Both the position numbers and the translations under genes were made by a program. A DNA stretch of 64,000 nucleotides from Clostridium celatum DSM 1785. GTDB lineage: Bacteria; Bacillota; Clostridia; Clostridiales; Clostridiaceae. Location of the stretch: the NCBI RefSeq assembly GCF_000320405.1, contig NZ_KB291681.1, forward strand, positions 16,778 through 80,777, given 5' to 3'. The notes beneath the pieces are model-generated. The model saw only the letters and a list, made by a program, of their open reading frames with translations, was not told the origin of the DNA and ran no database searches. Of the stretch, positions 47,251 to 55,611 are shown piece by piece (position 1 is the stretch's first letter; each line of letters starts with the position of its first letter).

Positions 47251-48891
47251 ATGTCTAAAATTTCATTTTTAAAAGTAAATTCATTTTTAGGTGTAGATGA
47301 ATTAGAGTTATCACCAGGAAAAGTTAATATTTTCAAAGGACCCATGGGAAGTGGGAAAACCTCAGTAATTGAAGCTATAGAAAAAACTTTTACAAATAAA
47401 AGCAGAAGAACTGAAGTTATTAAGCACGGAGAAGAGGAAGCAACATTATTTGTTGAACTTAATGATGGATTAGAAATTGATAGAAGATTAAGAACTGAAA
47501 AGGGTGATTATCTTAAGGTTAGAAAATCAGATGAAGGTGTACCAAGTACAGAAAAGTTTTTAAGAACATTAGTTAATGGAAATATATTCAGACCTTTAGA
47601 CTGGGTAAATCTTTCAGTTAAAGAACAGACTAAATCATTGCTTAGCATGTTAGAGATAAATTGGAGCGAGCAGGATATCGTAAATTGGTTTGGCGACCTA
47701 GTGGACGATATCGACTACTCACAACATATACTACTTATTATTAAGAGTATAGAACAAAAATACTATAAAATACGTGAAGAAGTCAATAGAGAAGTTAAGG
47801 AGCTAAATGCACGTATCAATGCGCTATATGAAGAATTACCAGCAGAATATGATGGAGAAGCTTGGAGAGAAGTAAAAGTTCAAGAATATTATGCAAAAGT
47901 AAGTGAAGCTCAAGAAATAAATAGATTAATTGATATGGCTAAGGGACTTCAAGAAAGTTTTAATGATAAGGTTGAAGCTATTAAGGCTAGAGGAGAAAAA
48001 CAAAAAGCTAATATTACTTTAACTTATAAAGAGCATAGAGAAGATATAAATGACATTATAGCTTTATCTAATAGCAAAATTGAGAGAGCAAATAACTTTA
48101 TAGATAATTCTAATAATACTTTAGAAAATGAATTAAATAAGCTAGATAATCAACTTGAATCAGAATATCAAGCATTATTACAAAAGTATTCTGTTTTAAA
48201 AGATGAAAAGAAAAGAGAATTATTAGCAGCAGTAGAAGAACAAAAAGATATTATAGCTATAAACAATAATAAAATAGCAACCAAAGAACAAGAACTTAGA
48301 AGTTTAGATGAAAAGGAAGAAGCTGAAAAATTTGCAGTAGATGAAAAGATTAAATCAGATATAGAAAAAGAAGAAATACGAATAGGTAAAGCTGCAAGCT
48401 ATTTAAGAGAGAATACACCAATAGATATAGCACCATTGCAATTAGAGGCTGATAATGTAGCTGAAATGGTAGGTTATTTAAGAGATTGGGATAGGATCAT
48501 AGAGATAAGAGATGGTATTTTAGCATCAAAACAAGAATATTCAGTTGAATTAACAGCTAAAATTGATAAAGCTAGAAAACTGCCAGGAGAATTACTTAAA
48601 ACTGCTAAGATGCCTGTAGATGGAATTTCAGTTGATGTAGATGGTAATGTGCGAATAAATGGAACATTAATAAATGGTTTATCAGATGGCGAAAAACTTA
48701 CATTAGCGATGCGAGTTGCAAAGGCTCAATGCGGAGAATTAAAGCTTATTTGTATGGATAAGTGGGAGAGCTTAGATAAAGTGGCTCAAGCTAAACTGTT
48801 AGAAGAAATGACTACTGATGAATATCAATACTTTGTTACAGAGGTAATGAATACTGAAAGTAACTTAGTAGAAGTTGAAAAGATAGGGTAG
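47251..48891 (+). CDS. SMC/RecF-like AAA ATPase (SbcC-type)
   Basis: 546 residues. Walker A GPMGSGKT at 30-37, long coiled-coil arms (about 150-440) with a mid-point, an ABC-type signature LINGLSDGEKLTLAMRVA near 475 and Walker B LICMDKWESLD near 500. The DKWESLD sequence has Lys-Trp-Glu after the Walker B Asp, a variant on DExxxLD. It precedes the exonuclease and RecT genes, so it probably belongs to the phage recombination module, as SbcC-like partners do. RBS AAAGGAGAA. Confidence 0.83.
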   Translation: MSKISFLKVNSFLGVDELELSPGKVNIFKGPMGSGKTSVIEAIEKTFTNKSRRTEVIKHGEEEATLFVELNDGLEIDRRLRTEKGDYLKVRKSDEGVPSTEKFLRTLVNGNIFRPLDWVNLSVKEQTKSLLSMLEINWSEQDIVNWFGDLVDDIDYSQHILLIIKSIEQKYYKIREEVNREVKELNARINALYEELPAEYDGEAWREVKVQEYYAKVSEAQEINRLIDMAKGLQESFNDKVEAIKARGEKQKANITLTYKEHREDINDIIALSNSKIERANNFIDNSNNTLENELNKLDNQLESEYQALLQKYSVLKDEKKRELLAAVEEQKDIIAINNNKIATKEQELRSLDEKEEAEKFAVDEKIKSDIEKEEIRIGKAASYLRENTPIDIAPLQLEADNVAEMVGYLRDWDRIIEIRDGILASKQEYSVELTAKIDKARKLPGELLKTAKMPVDGISVDVDGNVRINGTLINGLSDGEKLTLAMRVAKAQCGELKLICMDKWESLDKVAQAKLLEEMTTDEYQYFVTEVMNTESNLVEVEKIG

Positions 48892-48896
48892 ATGTT

Positions 48897-49019
48897 ATGA
48901 GTAAGAGATTATCATTGGTTGGAAATCGATTTGGTAAATTAGTTGTTATTTACCTAGGGTGGAGCATTGAAAAGGCATTAACAGCAAAAGTAAGAAAGGG
49001 GAAAGTAAATGAAATTTGA
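48897..49019 (+). CDS. 40-residue ORF, possible remnant of an HNH/AP2 endonuclease N-terminus
   Basis: MSKRLSLVGNRFGKLVVIY resembles the GxRFGRLTVI motif found at the start of AP2/HNH phage endonucleases, after which similarity ends. It overlaps the exonuclease start by 11 bases and its ribosome binding site is weak. Could be a decayed homing endonuclease fragment or not expressed. Confidence 0.35.
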   Translation: MSKRLSLVGNRFGKLVVIYLGWSIEKALTAKVRKGKVNEI

Positions 49020-50070
49020 TATTAAAGACATAGAGGATAAAGAATTATTTAGTTCTACAGCAACAGTAGTATTTGATACAAGAACTGATAGTGATGATAG
49101 AACAGAATGGCATAACCAAAGGTCAAAAACTATTGGTGGTAGTGAAATAGCTAAGATAGCAGGATTAAGTAAATATGGATCACCTTTAACTGTGTTCAAT
49201 GAAAAGTTAGGTTTAGTTGAAAGATTTAAAGGCAATATTCACACTAAGTTTGGTACTAGGATGGAAGATGTAATTAAGGAATTTTTCATAGATGATTTTA
49301 AAGAAACTACAGGTATAGAAGTAGAAGTTTGTAATTATCCATTTATGATGATAGATAAAGAATTACCTTTCTTATCAGCTAATATTGATGGATTAGCAAA
49401 ATTTAATGAGGATTATATCTATTGGGAAAATAGAAATACAGCTGAAATTAAGTTTATTCCAAAGGATGAATTGATAGGAATTGAAATTAAAACTGCAGGC
49501 GAGTTTTCCAAAAACAATTGGAATGATGATGAAATACCAGATGAATACCTTTGTCAAATATATCATTATATGGCTATAACAAATCTTAATTATTTTCTAA
49601 TTATATACCTTATAGGAAAAGAAGTTAAGTGGAAAGTGATACCTAGAAATGAAGATGATATTAAAGCTTTAAGAGAGATAGGAAAAGATTTTTGGGAGAA
49701 TCATATAATACCTAAAGTTCCACCTTGTCCAGTAGGAGTGAAAAAAGAAACTGATCAAATACTTGAAAATCAAATACTTGAAGATGGAGCAGAAGTTGAC
49801 ATAACTGATAACAAGTTAACCCAATACAATGAAGTATCTGAAAAGATTAAGGAATTAGAGAAGGAAAAGGAAAGACTTAAACAAGAAATTTTCTTAGAAT
49901 TAGGAAATAGTAAAAAAGGAACTGATGGTAATTACAAACTAAGTAGATATGTAGTTACCAGAGATAAGTTAGATAATAAGATACTTAAGGAGAAGTATCC
50001 ACAAACGTATGAAGCAGTACTTAAAGGAACTACTGAATATGTAAATATGAGAATAAGTAAGTGTAAATAG
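49009..50070 (+). CDS. YqaJ-family phage exonuclease
   Basis: 353 residues. Lambda-exonuclease-like fold with TEWHNQRSKTIGGSEIAKIAGLSKYGSPLTVF near residue 28, KFGTRMEDVIKEFF, the metal-site Asp in ANIDGLA near 125, the ExK motif in GIEIKTAGEF near 160 and CQIYHYMAIT near 183; the C-terminus is a coiled coil. It should degrade one strand at DNA ends for annealing by RecT two genes later. RBS AAAGGGGAA. Confidence 0.88.
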   Translation: MKFDIKDIEDKELFSSTATVVFDTRTDSDDRTEWHNQRSKTIGGSEIAKIAGLSKYGSPLTVFNEKLGLVERFKGNIHTKFGTRMEDVIKEFFIDDFKETTGIEVEVCNYPFMMIDKELPFLSANIDGLAKFNEDYIYWENRNTAEIKFIPKDELIGIEIKTAGEFSKNNWNDDEIPDEYLCQIYHYMAITNLNYFLIIYLIGKEVKWKVIPRNEDDIKALREIGKDFWENHIIPKVPPCPVGVKKETDQILENQILEDGAEVDITDNKLTQYNEVSEKIKELEKEKERLKQEIFLELGNSKKGTDGNYKLSRYVVTRDKLDNKILKEKYPQTYEAVLKGTTEYVNMRISKCK

Positions 50071-50081
50071 GGAGATTGAAA

Positions 50082-50432
50082 ATGGATAAGAAGATAGAAG
50101 TTCAACATAATATGTTTTTAGTTGTTTATCCTGAAGAATATTATGAATACTTTGGGATAGAGCCAATATTAATAAGAAAAGTTGATATTGAAAAAGTATA
50201 TAAAATTAATCAAAGAGAAGATAGTAATGAAAGAAACCCTCTATATGGAATTGCAATTAAGATGAAAAATGATGCAGAACATGTAGAATGGTATGAAGAT
50301 TATAGACCTGAATTAATTGAAGCTGGATATATAGCAGAGAAAATAAGAGATGAAAGATTTAAAAATATATTAACACAATTATCAGAAGATACTGATTCGA
50401 GTATATATAAAGATAATAAGGAGGAAATATAA
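50082..50432 (+). CDS. Unknown phage protein between exonuclease and recT
   Basis: 116 residues, not recognised; mixed alpha/beta, rich in Tyr and acidic residues (VVYPEEYYEYFGIEP). TTG 50076 is in the ribosome binding site region, while ATG 50082 has GGGAG 7 bases upstream. Its place between exonuclease and recT suggests a recombination accessory, by position only. Confidence 0.6.
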   Translation: MDKKIEVQHNMFLVVYPEEYYEYFGIEPILIRKVDIEKVYKINQREDSNERNPLYGIAIKMKNDAEHVEWYEDYRPELIEAGYIAEKIRDERFKNILTQLSEDTDSSIYKDNKEEI

Positions 50433-51320
50433 ATGGCAAATGTAAATGGAGGATTAGTTGCAAATAAGAAAGCAGAAACTAAGGAATTAACACCTCAAAA
50501 GCAGATGGCTGGAATGTTAAAACAAATGCTACCTGAAATTAAAAAGGCAGTTGGAAATACAATGACACCCGAAAGATTTTCAAGAATAGCATTGAGTTTA
50601 TTTAATGGAAATCCACAATTTTGGGAAGCATCACCTACAAGTTTCTTAAGTGCATTAATGCAAAGTGCTCAATGTGGATTAGAACCAAATACAGTACTTG
50701 GTGAAGCATATGTTATACCATATAAAAATAATAAGCAAGGAATTACAGAAGTTAATTTTCAAGTTGGATATAAAGGTATCTTAAAAATGGCCTTTAATAC
50801 TGGAGAATATGAAGCTATATATGCTCATGAAGTAAGAAAAGGTGATGAGTTTAGTTATGAATATGGACTTCATAAGAATTTAATTCATAAGCCTGCTGAT
50901 GTACCTAGTGAAGAAATAACTCATTATTATGCAGTATATAAACTTAAAAGTGGTGGATTTGATTTTGTTGTATGGTCCAAAGAAAGAGTTGAACAACATG
51001 CTAAAGAGTTTAGTAAAAACTATATGTATCAAGGAAAAGTAAATAAGAATTCGGTTTGGGCAAAGAATTTTGATAGCATGGCTAAGAAAACAGTATTAAT
51101 TGATGTTCTTAAGTTTGCACCAAAGAGTGTAGAGATGGCTAAAGCATTAGATCTTGATTATAAAGCAGAGGCAAAAGAAGAAAAGGTAAGCAACTTTAAT
51201 TATGTAGATGTTGATGCAGCACCTATTCATAATGATGAACCAGTAGTAGATGCAAATTATATAGTAGATGAATCTAAAGTTAATCAAGAAGATATGTTTG
51301 CAGATACACCATTTAATTAA
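50433..51320 (+). CDS. recT: RecT-family single-strand annealing protein
   Basis: 295 residues. RecT hallmarks: MTPERFSRIALSLFNGNPQFWEASPTSFLSALMQSAQCGLEPNT (about 45-90), AYVIPYKNN, EVNFQVGYKGILKMA, HEVRKGDEF, and KNFDSMAKKTVLIDVLKFAPKS near 215. It pairs with the YqaJ exonuclease for strand annealing. RBS AAGGAGG. Confidence 0.95.
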   Translation: MANVNGGLVANKKAETKELTPQKQMAGMLKQMLPEIKKAVGNTMTPERFSRIALSLFNGNPQFWEASPTSFLSALMQSAQCGLEPNTVLGEAYVIPYKNNKQGITEVNFQVGYKGILKMAFNTGEYEAIYAHEVRKGDEFSYEYGLHKNLIHKPADVPSEEITHYYAVYKLKSGGFDFVVWSKERVEQHAKEFSKNYMYQGKVNKNSVWAKNFDSMAKKTVLIDVLKFAPKSVEMAKALDLDYKAEAKEEKVSNFNYVDVDAAPIHNDEPVVDANYIVDESKVNQEDMFADTPFN

Positions 51321-51361
51321 AGCTTGGAGCTTAGGCTCCTTGCTAGATAGGAGGAAGATAA

Positions 51362-52201
51362 ATGCCATTCAGATTAGTATACACAGAGTTTTGGCAAGAT
51401 CCTAAGGTAATGGAGGAAATGACACCAGAAGATAAATATTTTTATTTATACTTATTAACTAATCCATGTACCAATATGATAGGAGTTTATAGGATAGTAA
51501 AAAAACAAATGGCTTTTGATTTAGGATATAGCATTGAATCTATAAATAGTTTAATGGATAGATTTATAAATTATCATAAATTAATTAAATATAATGAGAA
51601 CACAAAGGAATTATGTATTGTCCATTATGGCAAGTACAATTTAAATCGAGGAGGCAAGCCAATGCTTGACTGTATAAAGAAAGACTTGTCCAAAATTAAT
51701 GATATTAGTTTAATTGAAGAAATAGTTGTCCATATTAAACATCCAGCTATTAAGAGCTTTATAGAAGATTACTTGTCCAAATTAAATAACGATACGTCGG
51801 ACGATACGTCAACGACTAGTGAACGAGAGGCGGACAAAACCATAAACCATAATCCAAAAACCATAAACCATAATCCTAAATCCAAAACAACAACTACTAT
51901 AGATAATAGTAGTAGTCTTAAAGGAAATTTAGATGTATTCAAACATTTTGAAAAATGTGGATTTATGGTAACTGCAATGTTAATGGAGCAAATTGCAAGC
52001 GATATAGAAGTTTATAACAAACAATGGCTAATGGATGCAGCAACTGAAGCAATGAACAGAGGAAAAATTAATAATTACAAATATGTCCTAGGAATATTAC
52101 AAAACTGGACTTCAAATGGAAGGAAGGATATGAATGAGAATACCAGTAACAATAACCAAGACCTTGGAGCAGAACTTAGAGAGCAAGGAATTGGACTGTA
52201 G
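51362..52201 (+). CDS. Phage replication initiator, DnaD-type
   Basis: 279 residues. An N-terminal winged-helix region (RLVYTEFWQDPKVMEEMTPEDKYFYLYLLTNP, 1-100), a low-complexity linker (140-185) with repeated TINHNPK, and a C-terminal DnaD-like domain (DVFKHFEKCGFMVTAMLMEQIASD..., NYKYVLGILQNW). It should bind the phage origin and recruit the DnaC loader encoded next, whose start overlaps its end by 68 bases. The linker DNA contains direct repeats that may be the origin itself. Confidence 0.85.
   Translation: MPFRLVYTEFWQDPKVMEEMTPEDKYFYLYLLTNPCTNMIGVYRIVKKQMAFDLGYSIESINSLMDRFINYHKLIKYNENTKELCIVHYGKYNLNRGGKPMLDCIKKDLSKINDISLIEEIVVHIKHPAIKSFIEDYLSKLNNDTSDDTSTTSEREADKTINHNPKTINHNPKSKTTTTIDNSSSLKGNLDVFKHFEKCGFMVTAMLMEQIASDIEVYNKQWLMDAATEAMNRGKINNYKYVLGILQNWTSNGRKDMNENTSNNNQDLGAELREQGIGL
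51791..51913. other. Candidate phage replication origin inside the initiator gene
   Basis: GATACGTC occurs at 51791-51798 and 51803-51810. A perfect 20-bp direct repeat AAAACCATAAACCATAATCC occurs at 51836-51855 and 51857-51876 (period 21, two helical turns). An inverted repeat ACTACTAT/ATAGTAGT lies at 51893-51913. This cluster sits in the linker-coding part of the initiator gene, as in lambda O, where the iterons are in the gene. Confidence 0.55.
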
Positions 52202-52970
52202 ACAACCTATAGAAACTTGTTCTAATTGTGGAGAGCCAATACAAAAGGATATTGAAATACTTAATAAGATAAGACGAGTTCCTATAGTATGCAGTTGTAA
52301 AAAGGCTGAATTAGAGAAAAAGGCTATTGAAGATGAAAATAAGGAAAAGCAATTAAGACTCGATACTATATTTAAAAACTCATTAATGGATGAAAAGTTT
52401 AAAAGATGTACATTTGAAACTTGGGATCATAGCAGAGGTTCAGAAAAAGTTTTTAATATTTGCATTGGATATGCTAAGAATTTTAAGAGTGCTAAAGAAG
52501 ATAATTTAGGATTAATGCTTTATGGAGAGCCAGGTAATGGGAAAACTCATGCGGTATCATGTATAGCTAATTATTTAATGCTAAGAGGAATACCAACGAT
52601 TTGTGTAAGTATTAATAAAATGCTTGAAAGAATAAAGGAGACATATTCTTCTTATGGTAAAGAAGGAGAAGAAACTGTACTAAAGAGCTTATCTAATGCC
52701 GATTTATTAATAATTGATGATTTAGGAACAGAACAAAAAAATGAGTGGAGTGCAGCTAAGATATACAACATTATGGATAGCAGATATAGGAATGGACTAC
52801 CAACAATTATTACAACGAATATTAACCTTAAGGATTTAAAGGATATGTATCAAAAGAGGACTTATGACAGATTAATGGAGATGTGCACTCCTGTAATGAA
52901 TGATGGTAAGAGCATTAGAGTTCAAAAGAGTAAAGAAAAAACTGAATTACTTAAGAAGTTGATAGGATAG
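52134..52970 (+). CDS. dnaC: DnaC-like helicase loader
   Basis: 278 residues. An N-terminal zinc-type Cys set (CSNCGEPI...CSCKK, about 28-50), then the AAA+ core with Walker A YGEPGNGKTHAV near 128, Walker B LLIIDDLGTEQ near 192 and TTNINL sensor 1 near 226. Loads the replicative helicase at the origin. The start lies 68 bases inside the initiator gene behind GGAAGG, so translation is probably coupled. Confidence 0.9.
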   Translation: MRIPVTITKTLEQNLESKELDCRQPIETCSNCGEPIQKDIEILNKIRRVPIVCSCKKAELEKKAIEDENKEKQLRLDTIFKNSLMDEKFKRCTFETWDHSRGSEKVFNICIGYAKNFKSAKEDNLGLMLYGEPGNGKTHAVSCIANYLMLRGIPTICVSINKMLERIKETYSSYGKEGEETVLKSLSNADLLIIDDLGTEQKNEWSAAKIYNIMDSRYRNGLPTIITTNINLKDLKDMYQKRTYDRLMEMCTPVMNDGKSIRVQKSKEKTELLKKLIG

Positions 52971-53008
52971 TTTTGAAATTATTGCAAAATAGTTAGGAGA
53001 GAGTAGTT

Positions 53009-53194
53009 ATGATTAAAGAGAGCTTAGATAAAAGAATTTGCGATTGTGAAAATGCTTCAAATACACAAACATATAGGGAGTTTATAAGGCAAAGTGAGGA
53101 AGAATTTGAAATAGAATATTCAAATTTGGATTTAATGTCAGAAGAAGAATTGGAAAATTATCTTCATTTTATGGACGAATTATGGAATAAGTAG
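53009..53194 (+). CDS. Unknown phage protein, 61 residues
   Basis: Acidic helical protein (SEEEFEIEYSNLDLMSEEELENYLHFMDELW) with two N-terminal cysteines. RBS AGGAGAG. Not recognised; early operon. Confidence 0.55.
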   Translation: MIKESLDKRICDCENASNTQTYREFIRQSEEEFEIEYSNLDLMSEEELENYLHFMDELWNK

Positions 53195-53250
53195 CGAATA
53201 ATTCATTTAAGGTAATTTGATTATATTACGAAGTAAGAAAGGAGAATTTT

Positions 53251-53469
53251 ATGGATATAATGTTAGCAACAACAGTTTATGATGAAGAACTTAAAAGTTG
53301 GATTGTATATGTAGATTCAGAAGGAGAATTATTGCCAGTAGGTACAACTATTAATGAGGATTTAGGGCTTTTTGAATATTGTAAATTTAACACAAAGGAA
53401 GAAGCGATAGATTGGATAAATTCAAAACCTAATCAAATGAAATATGATAAAGAGTTGATAGTTGAGTAA
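53251..53469 (+). CDS. Unknown phage protein, 72 residues
   Basis: Small alpha/beta protein (LATTVYDEELKSWIVYVDSEGELLPVG...TKEEAIDWINS). RBS AAAGGAGAA. Not recognised. Confidence 0.6.
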   Translation: MDIMLATTVYDEELKSWIVYVDSEGELLPVGTTINEDLGLFEYCKFNTKEEAIDWINSKPNQMKYDKELIVE

Positions 53470-53500
53470 TTCACAATTCAAAAAAAAGGGGGATGTAAAA

Positions 53501-53821
53501 GTGAATAGAGATAAGATGTATTATTGCATTGATAATTTAGGATTAAATGCAAAAGAAACAATTGAAGCAAGTGAAGAACTAGATAAAGAGGTTTTAAAAG
53601 AAATACTTAAGGATCCAGTAGTTGAAAATATATATCTTAAGCAAGTAGTTAAAGCTAAAGAGTATAGAATAGCAAAGTTGGAAGAGATAATAAGGAACTT
53701 AAGAAGAAATAGAAGAGTTAATGATTTAGCAGAATTAGCAGCAATGTTAAATGAAACAGGAATGCCTGCGAAAGAAAGTGTTAAATTGTCAGTTTATATA
53801 GGGCAAGTCAAGGGAATTTAG
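53501..53821 (+). CDS. Unknown phage protein, 106 residues
   Basis: Helical protein with basic LEEIIRNLRRNRRVNDLAELAAML; possibly DNA-binding, not recognised. The frame reaches back to TTG 53462, but AAAGGGGG 8 bases before GTG 53501 fixes the start there. The CACAATTCAAAAAAA sequence upstream resembles the arm and loop of the intergenic hairpins seen further right. Confidence 0.6.
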   Translation: MNRDKMYYCIDNLGLNAKETIEASEELDKEVLKEILKDPVVENIYLKQVVKAKEYRIAKLEEIIRNLRRNRRVNDLAELAAMLNETGMPAKESVKLSVYIGQVKGI

Positions 53822-53823
53822 TT

Positions 53824-54132
53824 ATGAAGTTAAGGTTAATGATACTTGATAGGAATATAAAGACATCTGAGAGTAACGATAACGACTCATGGGAGAAGAT
53901 TTCTAACAAACTTGAAGAAGAATACCTGGAGGTACAGGAAGCGATTAGAGAGGCAGATAGAGCGCATATAGCGGAAGAGATTTTTGATTTGCTTCAAGTA
54001 TCTATTAGAGCATTGGTTTTATTAACTAAAGAGAAGTTTAATATAGAGCAACTTAATGTGAGACATAATAAAAAACTAGTAAACAGAGGATGGAAAGAAA
54101 AAAAGATTATTAATATTTTCATTAAGGAGTGA
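53824..54132 (+). CDS. MazG-like nucleotide pyrophosphohydrolase domain protein
   Basis: 102 residues. The all-helical NTP pyrophosphatase pattern is visible as EEEYLEVQEAI (metal-binding glutamates near 30-38) and AEEIFDLLQVSIRALV (second Glu/Asp set near 50-55). May adjust the nucleotide pool during phage replication. Its stop overlaps the ribosome binding site of the next gene. Confidence 0.75.
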   Translation: MKLRLMILDRNIKTSESNDNDSWEKISNKLEEEYLEVQEAIREADRAHIAEEIFDLLQVSIRALVLLTKEKFNIEQLNVRHNKKLVNRGWKEKKIINIFIKE

Positions 54133-54137
54133 TTAGT

Positions 54138-54323
54138 ATGTCAAGATTAGAAGAGGTTAGAAATTTAGCAGAAGGATTAGTTGAAATTCAGGTAGATTTT
54201 ATTGATAAGGACAATGGTAAAAAGCAAGGATTAATATTTTACACTTTTGAGAACTTCGGTAAATGGTATGCAGATAGCTATGATACAGTTAAAGTTTTAG
54301 ATGTTATTCAAAGTGAAGAATAA
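54138..54323 (+). CDS. Unknown phage protein, 61 residues
   Basis: Small protein with VEIQVDFIDKDNGKKQGLIFYTFENFGKWYADSYDTVKV, beta-rich. GTG 54129 lies in the ribosome binding site AAGGAG; ATG 54138 is preferred. Not recognised. Confidence 0.55.
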   Translation: MSRLEEVRNLAEGLVEIQVDFIDKDNGKKQGLIFYTFENFGKWYADSYDTVKVLDVIQSEE

Positions 54324-54342
54324 ATCTTTGGAGGAATTTGAA

Positions 54343-54474
54343 ATGAGAGTAGTAGAAGTAATACCTTTTAAAAACTTCAAAGAGAAAATTAAGTTAGTAA
54401 AAGAACTTAAATTAAGAAAAGGAAGAATTTCAGTATTTGAAAATTATATAGTAAGTGAATATATGGAGGGATAA
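54343..54474 (+). CDS. Unknown phage protein, 43 residues
   Basis: Short basic protein (MRVVEVIPFKNFKEKIKLVKELKLRKGRISVFENYIVSEY) with RBS GGAGG 8 bases upstream; its end carries the ribosome binding site of the AbrB-like gene. Not recognised. Confidence 0.5.
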   Translation: MRVVEVIPFKNFKEKIKLVKELKLRKGRISVFENYIVSEYMEG

Positions 54475-54477
54475 TAA

Positions 54478-54738
54478 ATGAAATCAACAGGAGTTGTAAG
54501 ACCAATAGATCAGTTAGGAAGAATAGTTATTCCAATAGAATTAAGAAGGAATTTAAATCTTAAAGAATTAGATCCTAAAACCGGTAAAGGGGACAAGTTA
54601 GAAATATTTATTGAAGGTGAAAATATAAGACTTAGCAAGTATAAACAAGGATGTATCTTTTGTAGAGAAATTAACGACTTAAAAGAATATATGGGAGATA
54701 AAATTTGCAGCAAATGTGCAAGTAATATAAGTAAATAG
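54478..54738 (+). CDS. AbrB-like transcription factor with C-terminal Cys pairs
   Basis: 86 residues. A SpoVT-AbrB swapped-hairpin DNA-binding domain (STGVVRPIDQLGRIVIPIELRRNLNL, 3-50) followed by GCIFCREINDLKEYMGDKICSKCAS, two CxxC pairs that look like a small zinc ribbon. AbrB-type regulators occur in phages and plasmids of Firmicutes. Target unknown. RBS GGAGGG. Confidence 0.82.
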   Translation: MKSTGVVRPIDQLGRIVIPIELRRNLNLKELDPKTGKGDKLEIFIEGENIRLSKYKQGCIFCREINDLKEYMGDKICSKCASNISK

Positions 54739-54825
54739 AATAGGGGGAGAATGGACAGTTAATGCAGCATGGTTTTAAGTGTTCATTCTCATATGAAACT
54801 CAATTTCATAAAAGGAGAGGTAGAA

Positions 54826-55602
54826 ATGGAAAGTAAAATTGAAAAGCATAGAAGAAAAGAAGGAGTTCAATTATTTGTTAATAAAGAATTAGAGCTTGAA
54901 GTAAGAGCAGTAGAGATTAATGGAGAAGGTTGGTTAGTTGGTAAGGATGTAGCAGAAGTTTTAAGATATTCAAATCCAAGTGATGCATTAAAAACTCATG
55001 TAGATGAAGAGGATAAAAAGCAAATAGCGTATCACGATTTGCAAACATTAGGCTTAAATGATTTTGGAACTAAAGGTGGATGGTTAATAAACGAAAGTGG
55101 ATTTTATTCATTAATACTTAGAAGTGATATGCCAAATGCTAAAAAGTTTAAAAGATGGGTAACATCAGAGGTATTACCATCTATAAGAAAAACAGGAGCA
55201 TATCAAAATAAACCAATGTCACCGATGGAATTGCTACAACTTCAATATGATGTATTAAAAGAACATGATAAAAGATTCGAAGAGGTAGATGAAAAGATTG
55301 AGGTTCTAAGTAATAGTATGACAATTGATTACGGTCAACAGGAAGTAATTAATAGAATTGCTAAGGAAAGAATGGTACAAGTTTTAGGCGGAAAAGATAC
55401 TCCAGCATATAGAGAACTTAGTAAGAAAGTGTTCTCTAACCTTTGGAAGAGGTAGAAGCAAGTATTCCATGTATCAAGTTATAAAGATACAGCTAAGAAA
55501 GATTATGAAGATGCAATTAAGTACATTGAGAAGTGGGAGCCTAGTAAAGAACTAGGATACATGATTACTGGTGCTAATAGTCAGATTCAATTTAATAATT
55601 AG
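54826..55602 (+). pseudogene. BRO-N/ORF6C antirepressor interrupted by an in-frame amber codon
   Basis: From ATG 54826 (RBS AAAGGAGAGG) the frame runs 209 residues to TAG at 55453-55455 and then stays open for 48 further codons to TAG at 55600-55602. Part 1 has a BRO-N domain (VEINGEGWLVGKDVAEVLRYSNPSDAL..., RWVTSEVLPSIRKTGAY). The ORF6C domain begins near 160 (MTIDYGQQEVINRIAKERM) and is cut after SKKVFSNLWKR; its missing half KQVFHVSSYKDTAKKDYEDAI...EKWEPSKEL follows the amber codon. The stop stands where an aromatic residue would be expected (TAT to TAG). Either truncated or read through at low level. Confidence 0.82.
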
Positions 55603-55611
55603 GAGGAAATA

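Noticed and set aside
51836..51876. CRISPR-like repeat
   Set aside because: Only two 20-base units with no spacer of normal size, inside a coding region; better read as iterons.
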